Assembly (NCBI GenBank): GCA_050954785.1
Contig: JBPBQO010000191.1
Coordinates: 1-64,000 of the forward strand
Direction of reading: 5' to 3'
Source: Lichenicola sp050954785
GTDB taxonomy: Bacteria; Pseudomonadota; Alphaproteobacteria; Acetobacterales; Acetobacteraceae
Length of the DNA: 64,000 nucleotides
How positions within the stretch are numbered: position 1 is the first letter of the stretch; each line of letters begins with the position of its first letter. This document shows positions 53,080 to 62,187 of this stretch, piece after piece. Under the pieces are notes generated by a model. The model saw only the letters and a list, made by a program, of their open reading frames with translations. It made no database searches and was not told the DNA's origin. A program made the translations under genes and the position numbers.

Positions 53080-55410
53080 TTGCTGCCCGAACTGGCCGAT
53101 CCGCCCGAAATCGATGGAACCCTGTCCCTGAAGCGTGTCACGCAGCCGAGCTTAGACGTCCCCGACGTACCGACAAAGGGCCGGTTGGAAAGCGCACCGG
53201 CGAGCGGGACAGGTGTGCCGCGCGTCTCGGTACTGTTGCCGTATCCGCTCCAGGGTGCGTTCGACTATGCCCTGCCGGATACGCTGTCGCTGGAACCCGG
53301 CGACATCGTGCTCGTCCCGCTGAATCGTCGTGCCGAGGTCGGCGTGGTCTGGGATGCGCCGGTCGGCCTGCCGCCCGATCTGGCCGCACCACCCTCCCGG
53401 CCGGTGGCGGACGCCAAGCTGAAGCCGGTCGCGGGACTGCTGGACATCCCGCGCATGCCCGAGAGCCTGCGCCGCTTCGTCGACTGGGTTGCCGGCTACA
53501 CGCTGAGTCCGCCCGGACTGGTGCTGGCGATGGCGCTCCGGACCAACGCGTCGCAGCCGATCCCGCCCACGACCGGCTGGATCCGGTCAGGCAGCAATTC
53601 CACCACGGCACGCCTCACGCCGGCCCGGCAGCGCGTGCTGCAGGCGTTGGTGGACGGCCTCCCGCGCAATACCGGCGAACTCGCGCGCCTGGCCGGGGTC
53701 GGGACCGGCGTGGTGCGCTCTATGGCGGAAGCGGGCCTGCTGATGGAGGTGGTGATCGAGACCCCGTCCGCATTCCGCCGGCCCGATCCGGACCATCAGG
53801 ACCCGGTGCTGTCGCCGGACCAGGAACGCACTGCGGAAAAGCTCAGGAACCTGGTGCATGCCAGGCGTTTCCAGGCGGCGCTGCTGGACGGCGTGACCGG
53901 TTCCGGCAAGACCGAGACCTATCTGGAAGCGGTCGCGGCATGCCTTGCCGAAGGCCGGCAGGCGCTGGTGCTGCTGCCGGAAATCGCGCTGTCGGCGCAG
54001 TGGCTGCAGCGTTTCGTGCGCCGGTTCGGCGTCGAGCCGGCGGTCTGGCACTCCGACCTCGGTTCCAAGCGCCGTCGCATCACCTGGCGAGCCGTCGCCG
54101 GCGGCGAGGCGCAGGTCGTCGTCGGCGCGCGGTCGGCGCTGTTCCTGCCGTTTCCGGACCTCGGCCTGGTGATCGTCGACGAGGAGCACGAGACCGCCTT
54201 CAAGCAGGAGGACGGCGTCACCTACCATGCGCGCGACATGGCGGTAGTGCGTGCGCGCCTGTCAGCAGCACCAGTGGTGCTGGTGTCGGCGACGCCCAGC
54301 CTGGAGACGCTGGCCAATGTCGAAAGCGGCCGTTACGAGCGCCTGTCCCTTGCCGTGCGGCATGGCGGCGCAAGCCTGCCGACCGTCGAGACGATCGACC
54401 TGCGCGACCATCCGCCCGAGCGCGGCCGGTTCCTGAGCCCGGCGCTGATCGAGGCGGCGCTGGAGGCGATGCGTCGCGGCGAGCAGGCAATGCTGTTCCT
54501 GAACCGGCGCGGCTATGCCCCACTCACGCTGTGCCGCGCCTGCGGACATCGCATCCAGTGCCCGAACTGCACCGCCTGGCTGGTCGAGCATCGCGCGCGC
54601 CGGCAGCTCGCCTGCCATCATTGCGGCCATACCGAAGCGGTGCCGACGCATTGTCCGTCCTGCAACGCCGAGAACAGCCTGACCCCGATCGGGCCCGGCG
54701 TGGAGCGCATCACCGAGGAAGCCCGCGAGACCTTTCCCGATGCCCGCATCCTGGTGATGGCGAGCGACACGCTGCCCGGCCCGAATGCCGCCACCGAGGC
54801 GGTACGCAAGATCGCCGACCGCGAGGTTGACCTGATCATCGGCACCCAGATCGTCGCCAAGGGCTGGCATTTCCCGGGGCTGACACTGGTGGGCGTGGTC
54901 GATGCCGATCTCGGCCTGGCCGGCGGCGACCTGCGCGCCGCCGAGCGCACGGTGCAACTGCTGCACCAGGTGGCTGGGCGGGCGGGTCGGGCCGAAGCGC
55001 CGGGCCGGGTGCTGCTGCAGACCTACAACCCGACCCATCCGGTCATGCAGGCGCTGATCGCCAACGACTTCGCCACCTTCATGCAGAAGGAGGCAGCCCA
55101 GCGCCGGCCCGGCAACTGGCCGCCCTATGGCCGTCTCGCCGCCCTGATCGTCAGCGCCGACACCGCGGAGGCGGCCGACGCAGCCGCGCAGGCGCTCGGT
55201 CGAAGCGCGCCGACGGGGGAGGGGCTGCAGGTGCTGGGTCCGGCACCGGCACCGCTCGCGATCCTGCGCGGCCGCCATCGCCGGCGTTTGCTGTTGCGTA
55301 CCCGACGCGAGATCGCGGTGCAGCCGATCCTGCGCAGCTGGCTGCATGGATTGCAGTTCGCGCGTTCGGTGCAGGTCGATGTGGATATCGACCCGGTATC
55401 GTTTCTCTAA
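53080..55410 (+). CDS. priA: Primosomal replication helicase PriA
   Basis: The protein has 776 residues from a TTG; a GTG at 53137 or 53215 (just before PRVSVLLPYPLQGAFDYALP, where homology begins) is possible, so the first 45 residues are uncertain. Walker A GVTGSGKTETYLE, DEEH box VIVDEEHETAFKQEDG, and the zinc cysteines CRACGHRIQCPNC / CHHCGH / CPSC are intact. It restarts stalled forks. Confidence 0.95.
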   Translation: MLPELADPPEIDGTLSLKRVTQPSLDVPDVPTKGRLESAPASGTGVPRVSVLLPYPLQGAFDYALPDTLSLEPGDIVLVPLNRRAEVGVVWDAPVGLPPDLAAPPSRPVADAKLKPVAGLLDIPRMPESLRRFVDWVAGYTLSPPGLVLAMALRTNASQPIPPTTGWIRSGSNSTTARLTPARQRVLQALVDGLPRNTGELARLAGVGTGVVRSMAEAGLLMEVVIETPSAFRRPDPDHQDPVLSPDQERTAEKLRNLVHARRFQAALLDGVTGSGKTETYLEAVAACLAEGRQALVLLPEIALSAQWLQRFVRRFGVEPAVWHSDLGSKRRRITWRAVAGGEAQVVVGARSALFLPFPDLGLVIVDEEHETAFKQEDGVTYHARDMAVVRARLSAAPVVLVSATPSLETLANVESGRYERLSLAVRHGGASLPTVETIDLRDHPPERGRFLSPALIEAALEAMRRGEQAMLFLNRRGYAPLTLCRACGHRIQCPNCTAWLVEHRARRQLACHHCGHTEAVPTHCPSCNAENSLTPIGPGVERITEEARETFPDARILVMASDTLPGPNAATEAVRKIADREVDLIIGTQIVAKGWHFPGLTLVGVVDADLGLAGGDLRAAERTVQLLHQVAGRAGRAEAPGRVLLQTYNPTHPVMQALIANDFATFMQKEAAQRRPGNWPPYGRLAALIVSADTAEAADAAAQALGRSAPTGEGLQVLGPAPAPLAILRGRHRRRLLLRTRREIAVQPILRSWLHGLQFARSVQVDVDIDPVSFL

Positions 55411-55760
55411 ATCAGGTATTGGCAGAAATCAGTCTTTAGGCGGATTGGTATCAGCTCCCGATAGCCTCCGGCATCCAAAGTCTCCCACGAGAGTTGCGTT
55501 CACCGTGGGTTGTATCGGCAGATGCTCAAGGCCCGAGTGGACGCCATAATGTCACCGACGGTCCAACTTCTCACATCCGGTTCATGTTCAAACCACCACC
55601 TGACTCCGTTAGTAGTGTAAAATCTGCATAGGAGCCAGTTTTCAGGGCTGTTCGACAATAACGGATCAGCCCGTTTCTGCTACCGGATTCTGGCTGTGCT
55701 TACCCGGGAGGCTTGCGATCCGGAATTCGGGTACCAACTGGACATGGACTGAATTAAACA
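55411..55760. other. Gene-poor stretch after priA
   Basis: 350 bases, visibly less GC-rich than the genes before it. I see no coding frame, RNA or repeat that can be supported. It opens the accessory-looking block that runs to about 59.28 kb. Confidence 0.5.
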
Positions 55761-56099
55761 ATGGAGTGTTTGTTGCAAATTCGAGCAGTCTTGTTAACGG
55801 CAGGGATGATAGCCACCGGAACGACAGAGATGTCGGCGGCGGAAGTTTCGGCGAACGGATTGTCGCCTTGGGCACAATCGAATGCAACGATATCAGTCGA
55901 TTGCGCCGATTTTCAGAAGCAGCCAAGCGGCGCCTGGAAAATCCTGCGGGCCACTCGCGTCGGGATTGGAACTTCTGATTATAATACCGGAGGTGGGGGA
56001 TATTTGGTTGCCGGACTGATCCAAAGTGACGGGCCGAACATCTACGGCGCAGTTGACCGGGCATGTAGAACAAATGGTTTCGAGCAGCGTACGCGCTGA
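55761..56099 (+). CDS. Small exported protein, unknown function, possibly frameshifted
   Basis: The protein has 112 residues. A weak signal peptide (LLQIRAVLLTAGMIATGTT, cleavage near SAA) is followed by a mature part with two Cys: ISVDCADFQKQPSGAWKI, GYLVAGLIQSDGPNIYG and VDRACRTNGF. The last six residues look out of register. A protein-like continuation in another frame begins just downstream, so the original product may have been about 190 residues. No strong Shine-Dalgarno. Not recognised. Confidence 0.45.
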   Translation: MECLLQIRAVLLTAGMIATGTTEMSAAEVSANGLSPWAQSNATISVDCADFQKQPSGAWKILRATRVGIGTSDYNTGGGGYLVAGLIQSDGPNIYGAVDRACRTNGFEQRTR

Positions 56100-56353
56100 G
56101 CAAAACTCGACCCGTTATCTGCGTAACCTATTGTCCGGAAACCAACTTCAAAGATATCGAGTGCATTCTCGGTCGACTAATCGATCGTCCCCGTCGCTAT
56201 GCCATCCACCGCCTGGGACACATAAATGCGACCGAGGCGTCGGTGAAATTCAAGTCAGCTGCCGAAGGCATCTTACCACCGTTCATGGAAAGCCCTGCTG
56301 TCCATAAAGTTCTATGCAAAAAAACCGGACCGCGCGGGCCCGGTTTCTTGCAC
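56069..56353 (+). pseudogene. Coding-like continuation in a shifted frame (fragment without start)
   Basis: The frame is open from 56069 (after a TAG) to TAA near 56362, overlapping the terminator of the opposed gene. It reads SKTRPVICVTYCPETNFKD, IECILGRLIDRPRRYAIHRL and EGILPPFMESPAVHKVL, with balanced composition unlike a random antisense frame, but has no start codon. Probably the displaced C-terminal half of the small exported protein gene. Confidence 0.35.
56318..56347 (-). terminator. Rho-independent terminator of the beta-roll gene
   Basis: On the minus strand AAACCGGGCC pairs with GGTCCGGTTT around a GCGCG-type loop, then seven T residues follow. It lies about 49 bases past the stop of the minus-strand gene. 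Confidence 0.8.
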
Positions 56354-56395
56354 AATTACTAATCGGACCTAACGGCCCGAGATGAGGCGGTCGGG

Positions 56396-57763
56396 TTATG
56401 CATCGCCCATGAAGCTGGTGGACTTCAGGTTGGTGACGTTGTCGAACGTGATCGTTGACTTATCGGCGAGCGTGATCGTGGTGTTGGCGCCGCTAATCAC
56501 TGCAGTGCTGAGCGTCTTGGTAACTTCGTTGGCGCCGTAGCCATAAAGCTGGACCATGTTCCCGGCGGAGCTGCCGAAATCGCTGATCGTAATCGAAGCC
56601 GAGCTCATCGTGCCGTTTGCGGCAATGATGAACTGGTTCTCACCGGCGCCGCCAGTAAGGGTCTGATTGCCGATGCCGGCCACCAGCGTGTCGGCGCCGC
56701 TGCCACCGCTGATGCTATCGCCAGCTGCAGTGGACTGGTTCGAGACGAAGCCGATGAAGCCCTGGGTGCTACCCGAGCCATTGAGGGTCTCGTTGCCGGA
56801 GCCCGCAATGACCATGCCATGGCCACTGTAGGTGATGTTCGAGCCATTCGCACCGAACACGGTGGCCGTACCAGCGCCGGAATTGACAGTCGCATTGCCG
56901 ACGCCACCGATGAAGGTGAGCGCAGAACTGCCGGTCCCGGTCAAGGACGTTCCAGCCGCACCATATACGGTAGTATCGCCAGCTGCGTTAATCGTGTCGG
57001 ACGTGCCTGCAAAGACGGTCGACGTGCCGTTCAGCGTGTAGAAACTGTTCGTGCCACCGATGATCGACGCGGTGCCGGTGCCGCCGGAAAGGCTGGTATT
57101 GGTACCATTGGTGTCGTCGACAACCAGGTTGCCGGAGCTGCCATAGATGGTGCTGCTCGTGCCGGTAAGGCTGATGGTAGCGTCGCCCGAATTGGCGATG
57201 ATGCGATCGGTGCCGTCCGAAATGACGGTGTCGGCGCCAGTGCCGAGATTGATCAGGTTGTTGCCCGTGCCGCCGTAGATCGTGGTCGAACCGGAACCGG
57301 AAAAGATGCTGTCGTTGCCGTCACTTGTCGCGATAGTATAGGTGCCTGCACCTGATCCGATGAACAGGTTGTTCCCACCTCCAGCGATGAACGTGCCGGA
57401 CTCATTGCCCGAGATGAATGTCGCGCCGCCGATGCCGACCAGCGTGTTGAGCGTGGTGCCGGCCGTGGCTGCGGAAGCGTCGAGAAAGACGTGATCGGTC
57501 GTCTCGGTCGTTAAATGATCGTATCCTGACGGATAGGTATAGAAGCCCCCGGTGGTTGCAACATACTCGTTTACGGACGATCCACCAGCAGGTGGCACGT
57601 TCGCACCATTGCCCTCAGCCGCGAAAAAGTTTCCGCTGGTCGATGCGTTCGCGACTGCACTTTGATAGGCTTTAGCTAATGAATAGGCTTGGCTGCCGTT
57701 GACCGTGACCGGGATCATATGTCCCGATGCGCCCACAACCGTTACTACGCCACCACTTGCCAT
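56396..57763 (-). CDS. Beta-roll repeat protein, probable type I-secreted surface or matrix protein
   Basis: The protein has 455 residues with a strong AAAGGGG ribosome site. There is no N-terminal signal peptide. From about residue 105 to 390 it is made of Gly/Asn/Ser/Thr-rich beta-strand repeats (IAGGGNNLFIGSGAG, TIYGGTGNNLINLGTGADTV, SGGSGADTLVAGIGNQ), partly RTX-like GGxGxDxL. The end (ITISDFGSSAGNMVQLYGYG, then ITLADKSTITFDNV) resembles a type I secretion C-terminus. No ABC/HlyD secretion genes adjoin it. It likely acts in adhesion or biofilm. Confidence 0.7.
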   Translation of the reverse strand: MASGGVVTVVGASGHMIPVTVNGSQAYSLAKAYQSAVANASTSGNFFAAEGNGANVPPAGGSSVNEYVATTGGFYTYPSGYDHLTTETTDHVFLDASAATAGTTLNTLVGIGGATFISGNESGTFIAGGGNNLFIGSGAGTYTIATSDGNDSIFSGSGSTTIYGGTGNNLINLGTGADTVISDGTDRIIANSGDATISLTGTSSTIYGSSGNLVVDDTNGTNTSLSGGTGTASIIGGTNSFYTLNGTSTVFAGTSDTINAAGDTTVYGAAGTSLTGTGSSALTFIGGVGNATVNSGAGTATVFGANGSNITYSGHGMVIAGSGNETLNGSGSTQGFIGFVSNQSTAAGDSISGGSGADTLVAGIGNQTLTGGAGENQFIIAANGTMSSASITISDFGSSAGNMVQLYGYGANEVTKTLSTAVISGANTTITLADKSTITFDNVTNLKSTSFMGDA

Positions 57764-59282
57764 AATTAATCCCCTTTTGATTTTATAACGATCAATCGAT
57801 CATTGCGACCAAACTAACGCGTGCAATGGTTAACTATCACGGCTACCGCGCGGTGCAAGTAGAAACCCCTGTCGCCAGAAGCATTTAATCTAAAACCAGA
57901 GTTTAATCATGTAATTATAACGCTGGAAGTCTTTCGGACTACTTACTGTGTCCGTCGAGTGTTTGACGAGTACTGTCCAATCGTTAAATTGTCACCAATT
58001 GGCGTTCGCATGGATGCGTGCATATGAATTATATTTAAAGCGGAACTAAACGTACATCTGTATAGATCTGCGAGTATTTAAAGGAGCTGGCTAAGCTTTG
58101 AATTCGTTCGATGCACCGAAGGATATCGATGAAGTGTCTTCGGCCAATAAAGAATAGCAAGGTAAGACCTGTTTGGCAGGCAAAGTTGACGATCGCGCAA
58201 CGACACGCTTTGCCGCATACTCCGGGTTGGCGAGATCCAGCATGTGAGCCATATGCTTGGAGTTCCGATTGGAATGTTCTTCTGCCGGTACCGTCCCCAT
58301 CGACGCAGCCGAGATTCTCCGGTTTTATCGTGATCATACCGTTATAAAATGGATGAAGGCAGTCTGCTTTCTAAAGCGCTGCTTTTTCCGACGACACGGA
58401 TTCACCGCTGCATGCGCCTGCCGAATAACTTGGTCCTGCAGCAGCCCGGCACAGTTCTATGCCGATAAGCTGACTGGGACAGACGTCGGTAGTGAAAGAT
58501 ACGGCGCAGCAGTCAGTATATGAGGGGAAGCTGCGGGAACAGGACCTTTTGTATCTTCGACATCTGCCTGTTCAGGCTATCTGGTATTGTTGTAGAAACA
58601 GAGAAGTTTATAGTTAAAATTAAGGTAAACATCCTAATAATGCGCTATCGGCCGGTTGAACGGTCAAGCAGATCACTGTGGAGCATGCCGCCCATGTCAT
58701 GCTGGTGCATCGATAGGAGACCTATGCCTCAGGCGGCTTCCAGTCACGTGACCCGTTGGACAGCGGGATAGTGTGCTGGTTAAGAGTTTGTTGGTTCCGT
58801 GAGCTACTCGATAGTTGCCTGACAGCGGGGTTCAACTCGTTACCAGGCAGGATATGGATGCGGTGGTTGTTGTGCCCGCGAGCGACTGACTTCGGCTTGC
58901 CTGTCGTCAGGCTGGCCTTGAGGGAGCTGCTGCCTGGACATGCGCGTGGCAACCTTGACGTGCACAAGCAGGCCAACAATCGACGCCGTCGGTCCCCGGC
59001 TTTCCCCTTCGACCGTAACGACTGGTAAAATCCAGGCAGGAAATCTCCGGTGCTGGCAACGCCTCATGCTTGGCAAATGCGTCCACCTGATCGAAGGCGA
59101 CATGATCACGGCGACCGCGTTCACCCACAATCTGAAAGGTGTGATCCGGAGCGCAGGAGACGTCCACGTGCCTGGTGTTCCAGCACGTGATCCGTTCGAG
59201 GCAGCAGGGTCGAAAAGCAGCCGATGGCGGCTTTCTCACCGGTTCGGCTATGATTGCCCGGTTGGGTCGGGGCGATTGGTCG
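57764..59282. other. 1.5-kb AT-richer gene-poor stretch
   Basis: No gene can be supported. The first 100 bases contain the beta-roll gene's upstream region (TATAAA-like -10 near 57783 on the minus strand). Small frames exist on the minus strand around 58035-58337 and 58722-58979, with a fragment reading LDLANPEYAAKRVVARS, but frames shift within them and no family is recognised. Composition contrasts with flanking genes; it may be decayed mobile DNA. Confidence 0.5.
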
Positions 59283-60035
59283 ATGAGCGTTCTATGGTGC
59301 CAAGGCATGTTCGCCAGTGGCTCGACCTGGCTCTACAACGTGGCTCTGGCTGTGGCGCACGCGATCGATCCGGATCGCGCGATCGACGGACGGTTCGTGT
59401 TCAACGTGTCGGACGCGGTAGGCCTGGACGCACCCGGCGTTCGCCATGTGGTGAAAGCGCATCAGGCAAGGGATGGCGTCGATGTCATCGCGGCGAGAGC
59501 CGACGCTATTCTGGTAACGCTGCGTGATCCGCGCGATGCCGTCGTGTCGCTGATGCAGTACCAGAAATTCTCGTTCAATCGCGCGCTGCTGAACGTATGC
59601 AATGCCGCCGAAGCGTGTGTGCTGCTCGGGCGTCTGCCCCAAGCCGTCACGCTGCATTACGAACTCGGCTTCGTCGACGATCCACGGACGATCGATGGAA
59701 TTGCGGGACACATGGGTGGAAGCCTGCTGCCCCGGCAGCGGGACGCGATTTTCCAGGCAACTCGCCGGCCGGCGGTCGAGGCTTTCATCGCCCGGCTGAA
59801 CGCCGAACTGACCACCATCATCGATCGCGACGGCGACATCTATGATCTGCGCTCGCACTGGCATCTGCATCACGCCGGCCGCACCGGCGAAAGCGGACGA
59901 TGGCGACGCCTGCTTTACCCGGCGCAGATCCAGGGCATAGAAACGTCCCTGGGCGACTGGATGAACCTGTTCGGCTACCAGCCGAGCGAGAGAAGCCTCG
60001 AGATGAAAGCAGCATGGGGAATATCGGGTCGATGA
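59283..60035 (+). CDS. Sulfotransferase-family protein
   Basis: The protein has 250 residues from MSVLWCQGMFASGSTWLYN. The 5'-phosphosulfate loop GMFASGSTWLYN and the 3'-phosphate motif LVTLRDPRDAVVSLMQY are both intact, as in PAPS-dependent sulfotransferases of the stf0/DUF type. Acceptor unknown. An ATG 36 codons upstream is in frame, but the motif sits at the N-terminus in this family. Its stop overlaps the next gene's start (ATGA). Confidence 0.78.
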   Translation: MSVLWCQGMFASGSTWLYNVALAVAHAIDPDRAIDGRFVFNVSDAVGLDAPGVRHVVKAHQARDGVDVIAARADAILVTLRDPRDAVVSLMQYQKFSFNRALLNVCNAAEACVLLGRLPQAVTLHYELGFVDDPRTIDGIAGHMGGSLLPRQRDAIFQATRRPAVEAFIARLNAELTTIIDRDGDIYDLRSHWHLHHAGRTGESGRWRRLLYPAQIQGIETSLGDWMNLFGYQPSERSLEMKAAWGISGR

Positions 60036-62053
60036 AGCGTATCGCGTTGTTTTCGTTCAGTGCCGTTCTGGCTGCCGGGACGGCTCTTGCCGCTCCGGCT
60101 CCCGGCCATCCCCTGCATGAGTTCAGCCAGGTTGCGGTTTCGCAGGATGGCGCGCAGGTCGCGACCCTCGAAGGGGATCTGCCCGCGGACGAGAATGCCG
60201 AGCCTGCGTATGCGATCGTGATCCGACGGATCGACGGCACCGGCTCTCCCATTACGGTCGGCCTGCCGTGCAAGGGGGCCGGTTGCGTCCCGTCGTCGCT
60301 CGCCTGGTCGCCGGACGGCCGGCATCTGGCGTTCGTGCTGAAACAGCCTTCCGTCGACAAGGCCGGCAAAACCGGCAAGCCGCAGCGTTTCGTCTATTCG
60401 GTCGATGCGGATGGGACGAAGGCCGCCCGGCTGCTGGCCTTCGATGGCACGCTGGAGCGCCTGCGCTATGGGCCGGACGGAACGCTGGCGGTGCTGGCGA
60501 CTGCCGGCGCGCACAAGGAACCAGGTGCCACCCAGGCAGGGGCGAAGCTGACGGGCGAGATCGGCGAGAGCGAGGACGAGCAGCGGATCGCCACGATCGC
60601 GAACGGCGCGCTGCGGTTCCAGTCGCCCGCCGACCTGTATGTCTATGAATATGCGTGGCAGCCCGATCCGGCACGGCCCGATCATGCCCGTTTCATCGGC
60701 ACCGCGGCGCATGGCAACGGCGACAACAACTGGTGGATCGCCCGGCTCTACGCCTTCGACGGTCCGGCCGCGCGCCTGCTCTACACGCCGCCGCAGCGCC
60801 AGCAACTGGCCGATCCGGTGGTCTCGTCGGATGGCCGGTCACTGGCCTTCATCGGCGGTATCATGAGCGATTTCGGGTCGACCGGAGGGGACGCGTTCAG
60901 GCTGGCCCTCGATGCTCCGCAGGCCTCGCCGCCGGTGCTGCAGAACCTCACGCCGAACCTGCACGCCAGCGTCACGTCGCTGTCATGGTCGTGCGGAGGC
61001 GATGGCCTGACCGCGACGGCACTGGCCGGGTCGAAGACCGAGCTGTTCGGGTTGGGAGGAGCCGACCCGGGGCGCCCGTCCTGGTCCGGCGAGGAGACGT
61101 TGACCGAAACCGGACATTCCCTCGGAATTGCCTGCGGCGGCGGCGTCAGCGCCGCGGTCCACCAGAACTTCACCACCGCGCCAGAGCTCGAGGCCGGTCC
61201 GATCGGCCAGTGGCACGCGCTCACCCACGCCAATGCCGGCCAAACCGTGCCGGCGACGGCGACCAGCGTGACCTGGCGCAATGACGGGTTCGACGTGCAG
61301 GGCTGGCTGCTGTCTCCCAAGGGTGCGCCGACCGACATGGCGGCTGCGAAAGGGCCGATGATCGTGTCCATCCATGGCGGTCCGTCGGCTGCGAACGTGC
61401 CGGCCTACCTCACGCCGCGCGGGTCGTCGTTGTTCCTGTTGCAGGCGGGCTATCGGGTGTTCCTGCCCAACCCGCGCGGCAGCTTCGGCCAGGGCGAAAA
61501 ATTCGCTCAGGCCAATGTGCGCGACTTCGGCTATGGCGATCTGCGCGACGTGCTGACCGGGATCGACGCGGTCGAGCGTACGGTTCCGGTCGACGACCAC
61601 CGTCTCGGCGTGACCGGCTACAGCTATGGCGGCTACATGACGATGTGGACGGTGACGCAGACCAACCGCTTCAAAGCCGCCGTCGCCGGTGCGGGCGTGT
61701 CGGACTGGCAGTCGTACTACGGCGAGAACGGCATCGACGAGTGGATGCTGCCGTTCTTCGGCGCGTCGGTCTACGACGACCCGGCGATCTACGCGAAAAG
61801 CTCGCCGATGAGCTTTATCAAGCAGGTGCGTACGCCGACCTTCGAATATGTGGGCGATGCCGATGTGGAATGCCCGATGCCGCAGACCCAGGAATTCTAT
61901 CACGCGCTACACACGCTCGGCGTTCCGACGCAGTTCGTGGTGTATGCGGGGCAGGGCCACGGCATGAAGGATGCGGGCGACCGTGCCGACGCGCGTCGTC
62001 GGACGCTGGCTTGGTTCGGGCGCTATCTCGGGCATAGCGCGTCGAACGGCTGA
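60032..62053 (+). CDS. Exported S9-family prolyl oligopeptidase-like peptidase
   Basis: The protein has 673 residues from MKRIALFSFSAVLAAGTALA, a signal peptide; the ATG at 60014 is an alternative. A beta-propeller (about 40-390; LAWSPDGRHLAFVLK, VVSSDGRSLAFIGG) precedes an alpha/beta hydrolase. Catalytic residues: S in VTGYSYGGYMTMW, D in EYVGDADVECP, H in YAGQGHGMKD. Likely periplasmic dipeptidyl-peptidase-type. Overlap with the sulfotransferase stop implies one transcript. Confidence 0.88.
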   Translation: MKRIALFSFSAVLAAGTALAAPAPGHPLHEFSQVAVSQDGAQVATLEGDLPADENAEPAYAIVIRRIDGTGSPITVGLPCKGAGCVPSSLAWSPDGRHLAFVLKQPSVDKAGKTGKPQRFVYSVDADGTKAARLLAFDGTLERLRYGPDGTLAVLATAGAHKEPGATQAGAKLTGEIGESEDEQRIATIANGALRFQSPADLYVYEYAWQPDPARPDHARFIGTAAHGNGDNNWWIARLYAFDGPAARLLYTPPQRQQLADPVVSSDGRSLAFIGGIMSDFGSTGGDAFRLALDAPQASPPVLQNLTPNLHASVTSLSWSCGGDGLTATALAGSKTELFGLGGADPGRPSWSGEETLTETGHSLGIACGGGVSAAVHQNFTTAPELEAGPIGQWHALTHANAGQTVPATATSVTWRNDGFDVQGWLLSPKGAPTDMAAAKGPMIVSIHGGPSAANVPAYLTPRGSSLFLLQAGYRVFLPNPRGSFGQGEKFAQANVRDFGYGDLRDVLTGIDAVERTVPVDDHRLGVTGYSYGGYMTMWTVTQTNRFKAAVAGAGVSDWQSYYGENGIDEWMLPFFGASVYDDPAIYAKSSPMSFIKQVRTPTFEYVGDADVECPMPQTQEFYHALHTLGVPTQFVVYAGQGHGMKDAGDRADARRRTLAWFGRYLGHSASNG

Positions 62054-62104
62054 GCATCGACCGATCTTACTATTACTCGACTGTTAACGATTCTTGCTGA
62101 AACA

Positions 62105-62157
62105 CCAGACCAGAGGTTTTTTCCGATTTGCTTTGATCGGAGAGATTTCTGGTCTGG
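62105..62157. terminator. Nested inverted repeat between convergent S9 peptidase and SDR genes
   Basis: Outer arms CCAGACCAGA (62105-62114) and TCTGGTCTGG (62148-62157) are perfect; inside them TTCCGAT (62121-62127) and GATCGGA (62135-62141) form a second stem. It sits in the gap between two converging genes and can serve both. The inner core matches the hairpin after zwf. Confidence 0.6.
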
Positions 62158-62187
62158 GCTGTCATCCGACGACAGGCCGGCAAACTT

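Noticed and set aside
58035..58337. Minus-strand small frames in the AT-richer stretch (100 and 69 residues)
   Set aside because: The two frames overlap each other, the longer has odd Cys/Arg content, and neither has both a good ribosome site and a recognisable sequence. Left as part of the unassigned region.
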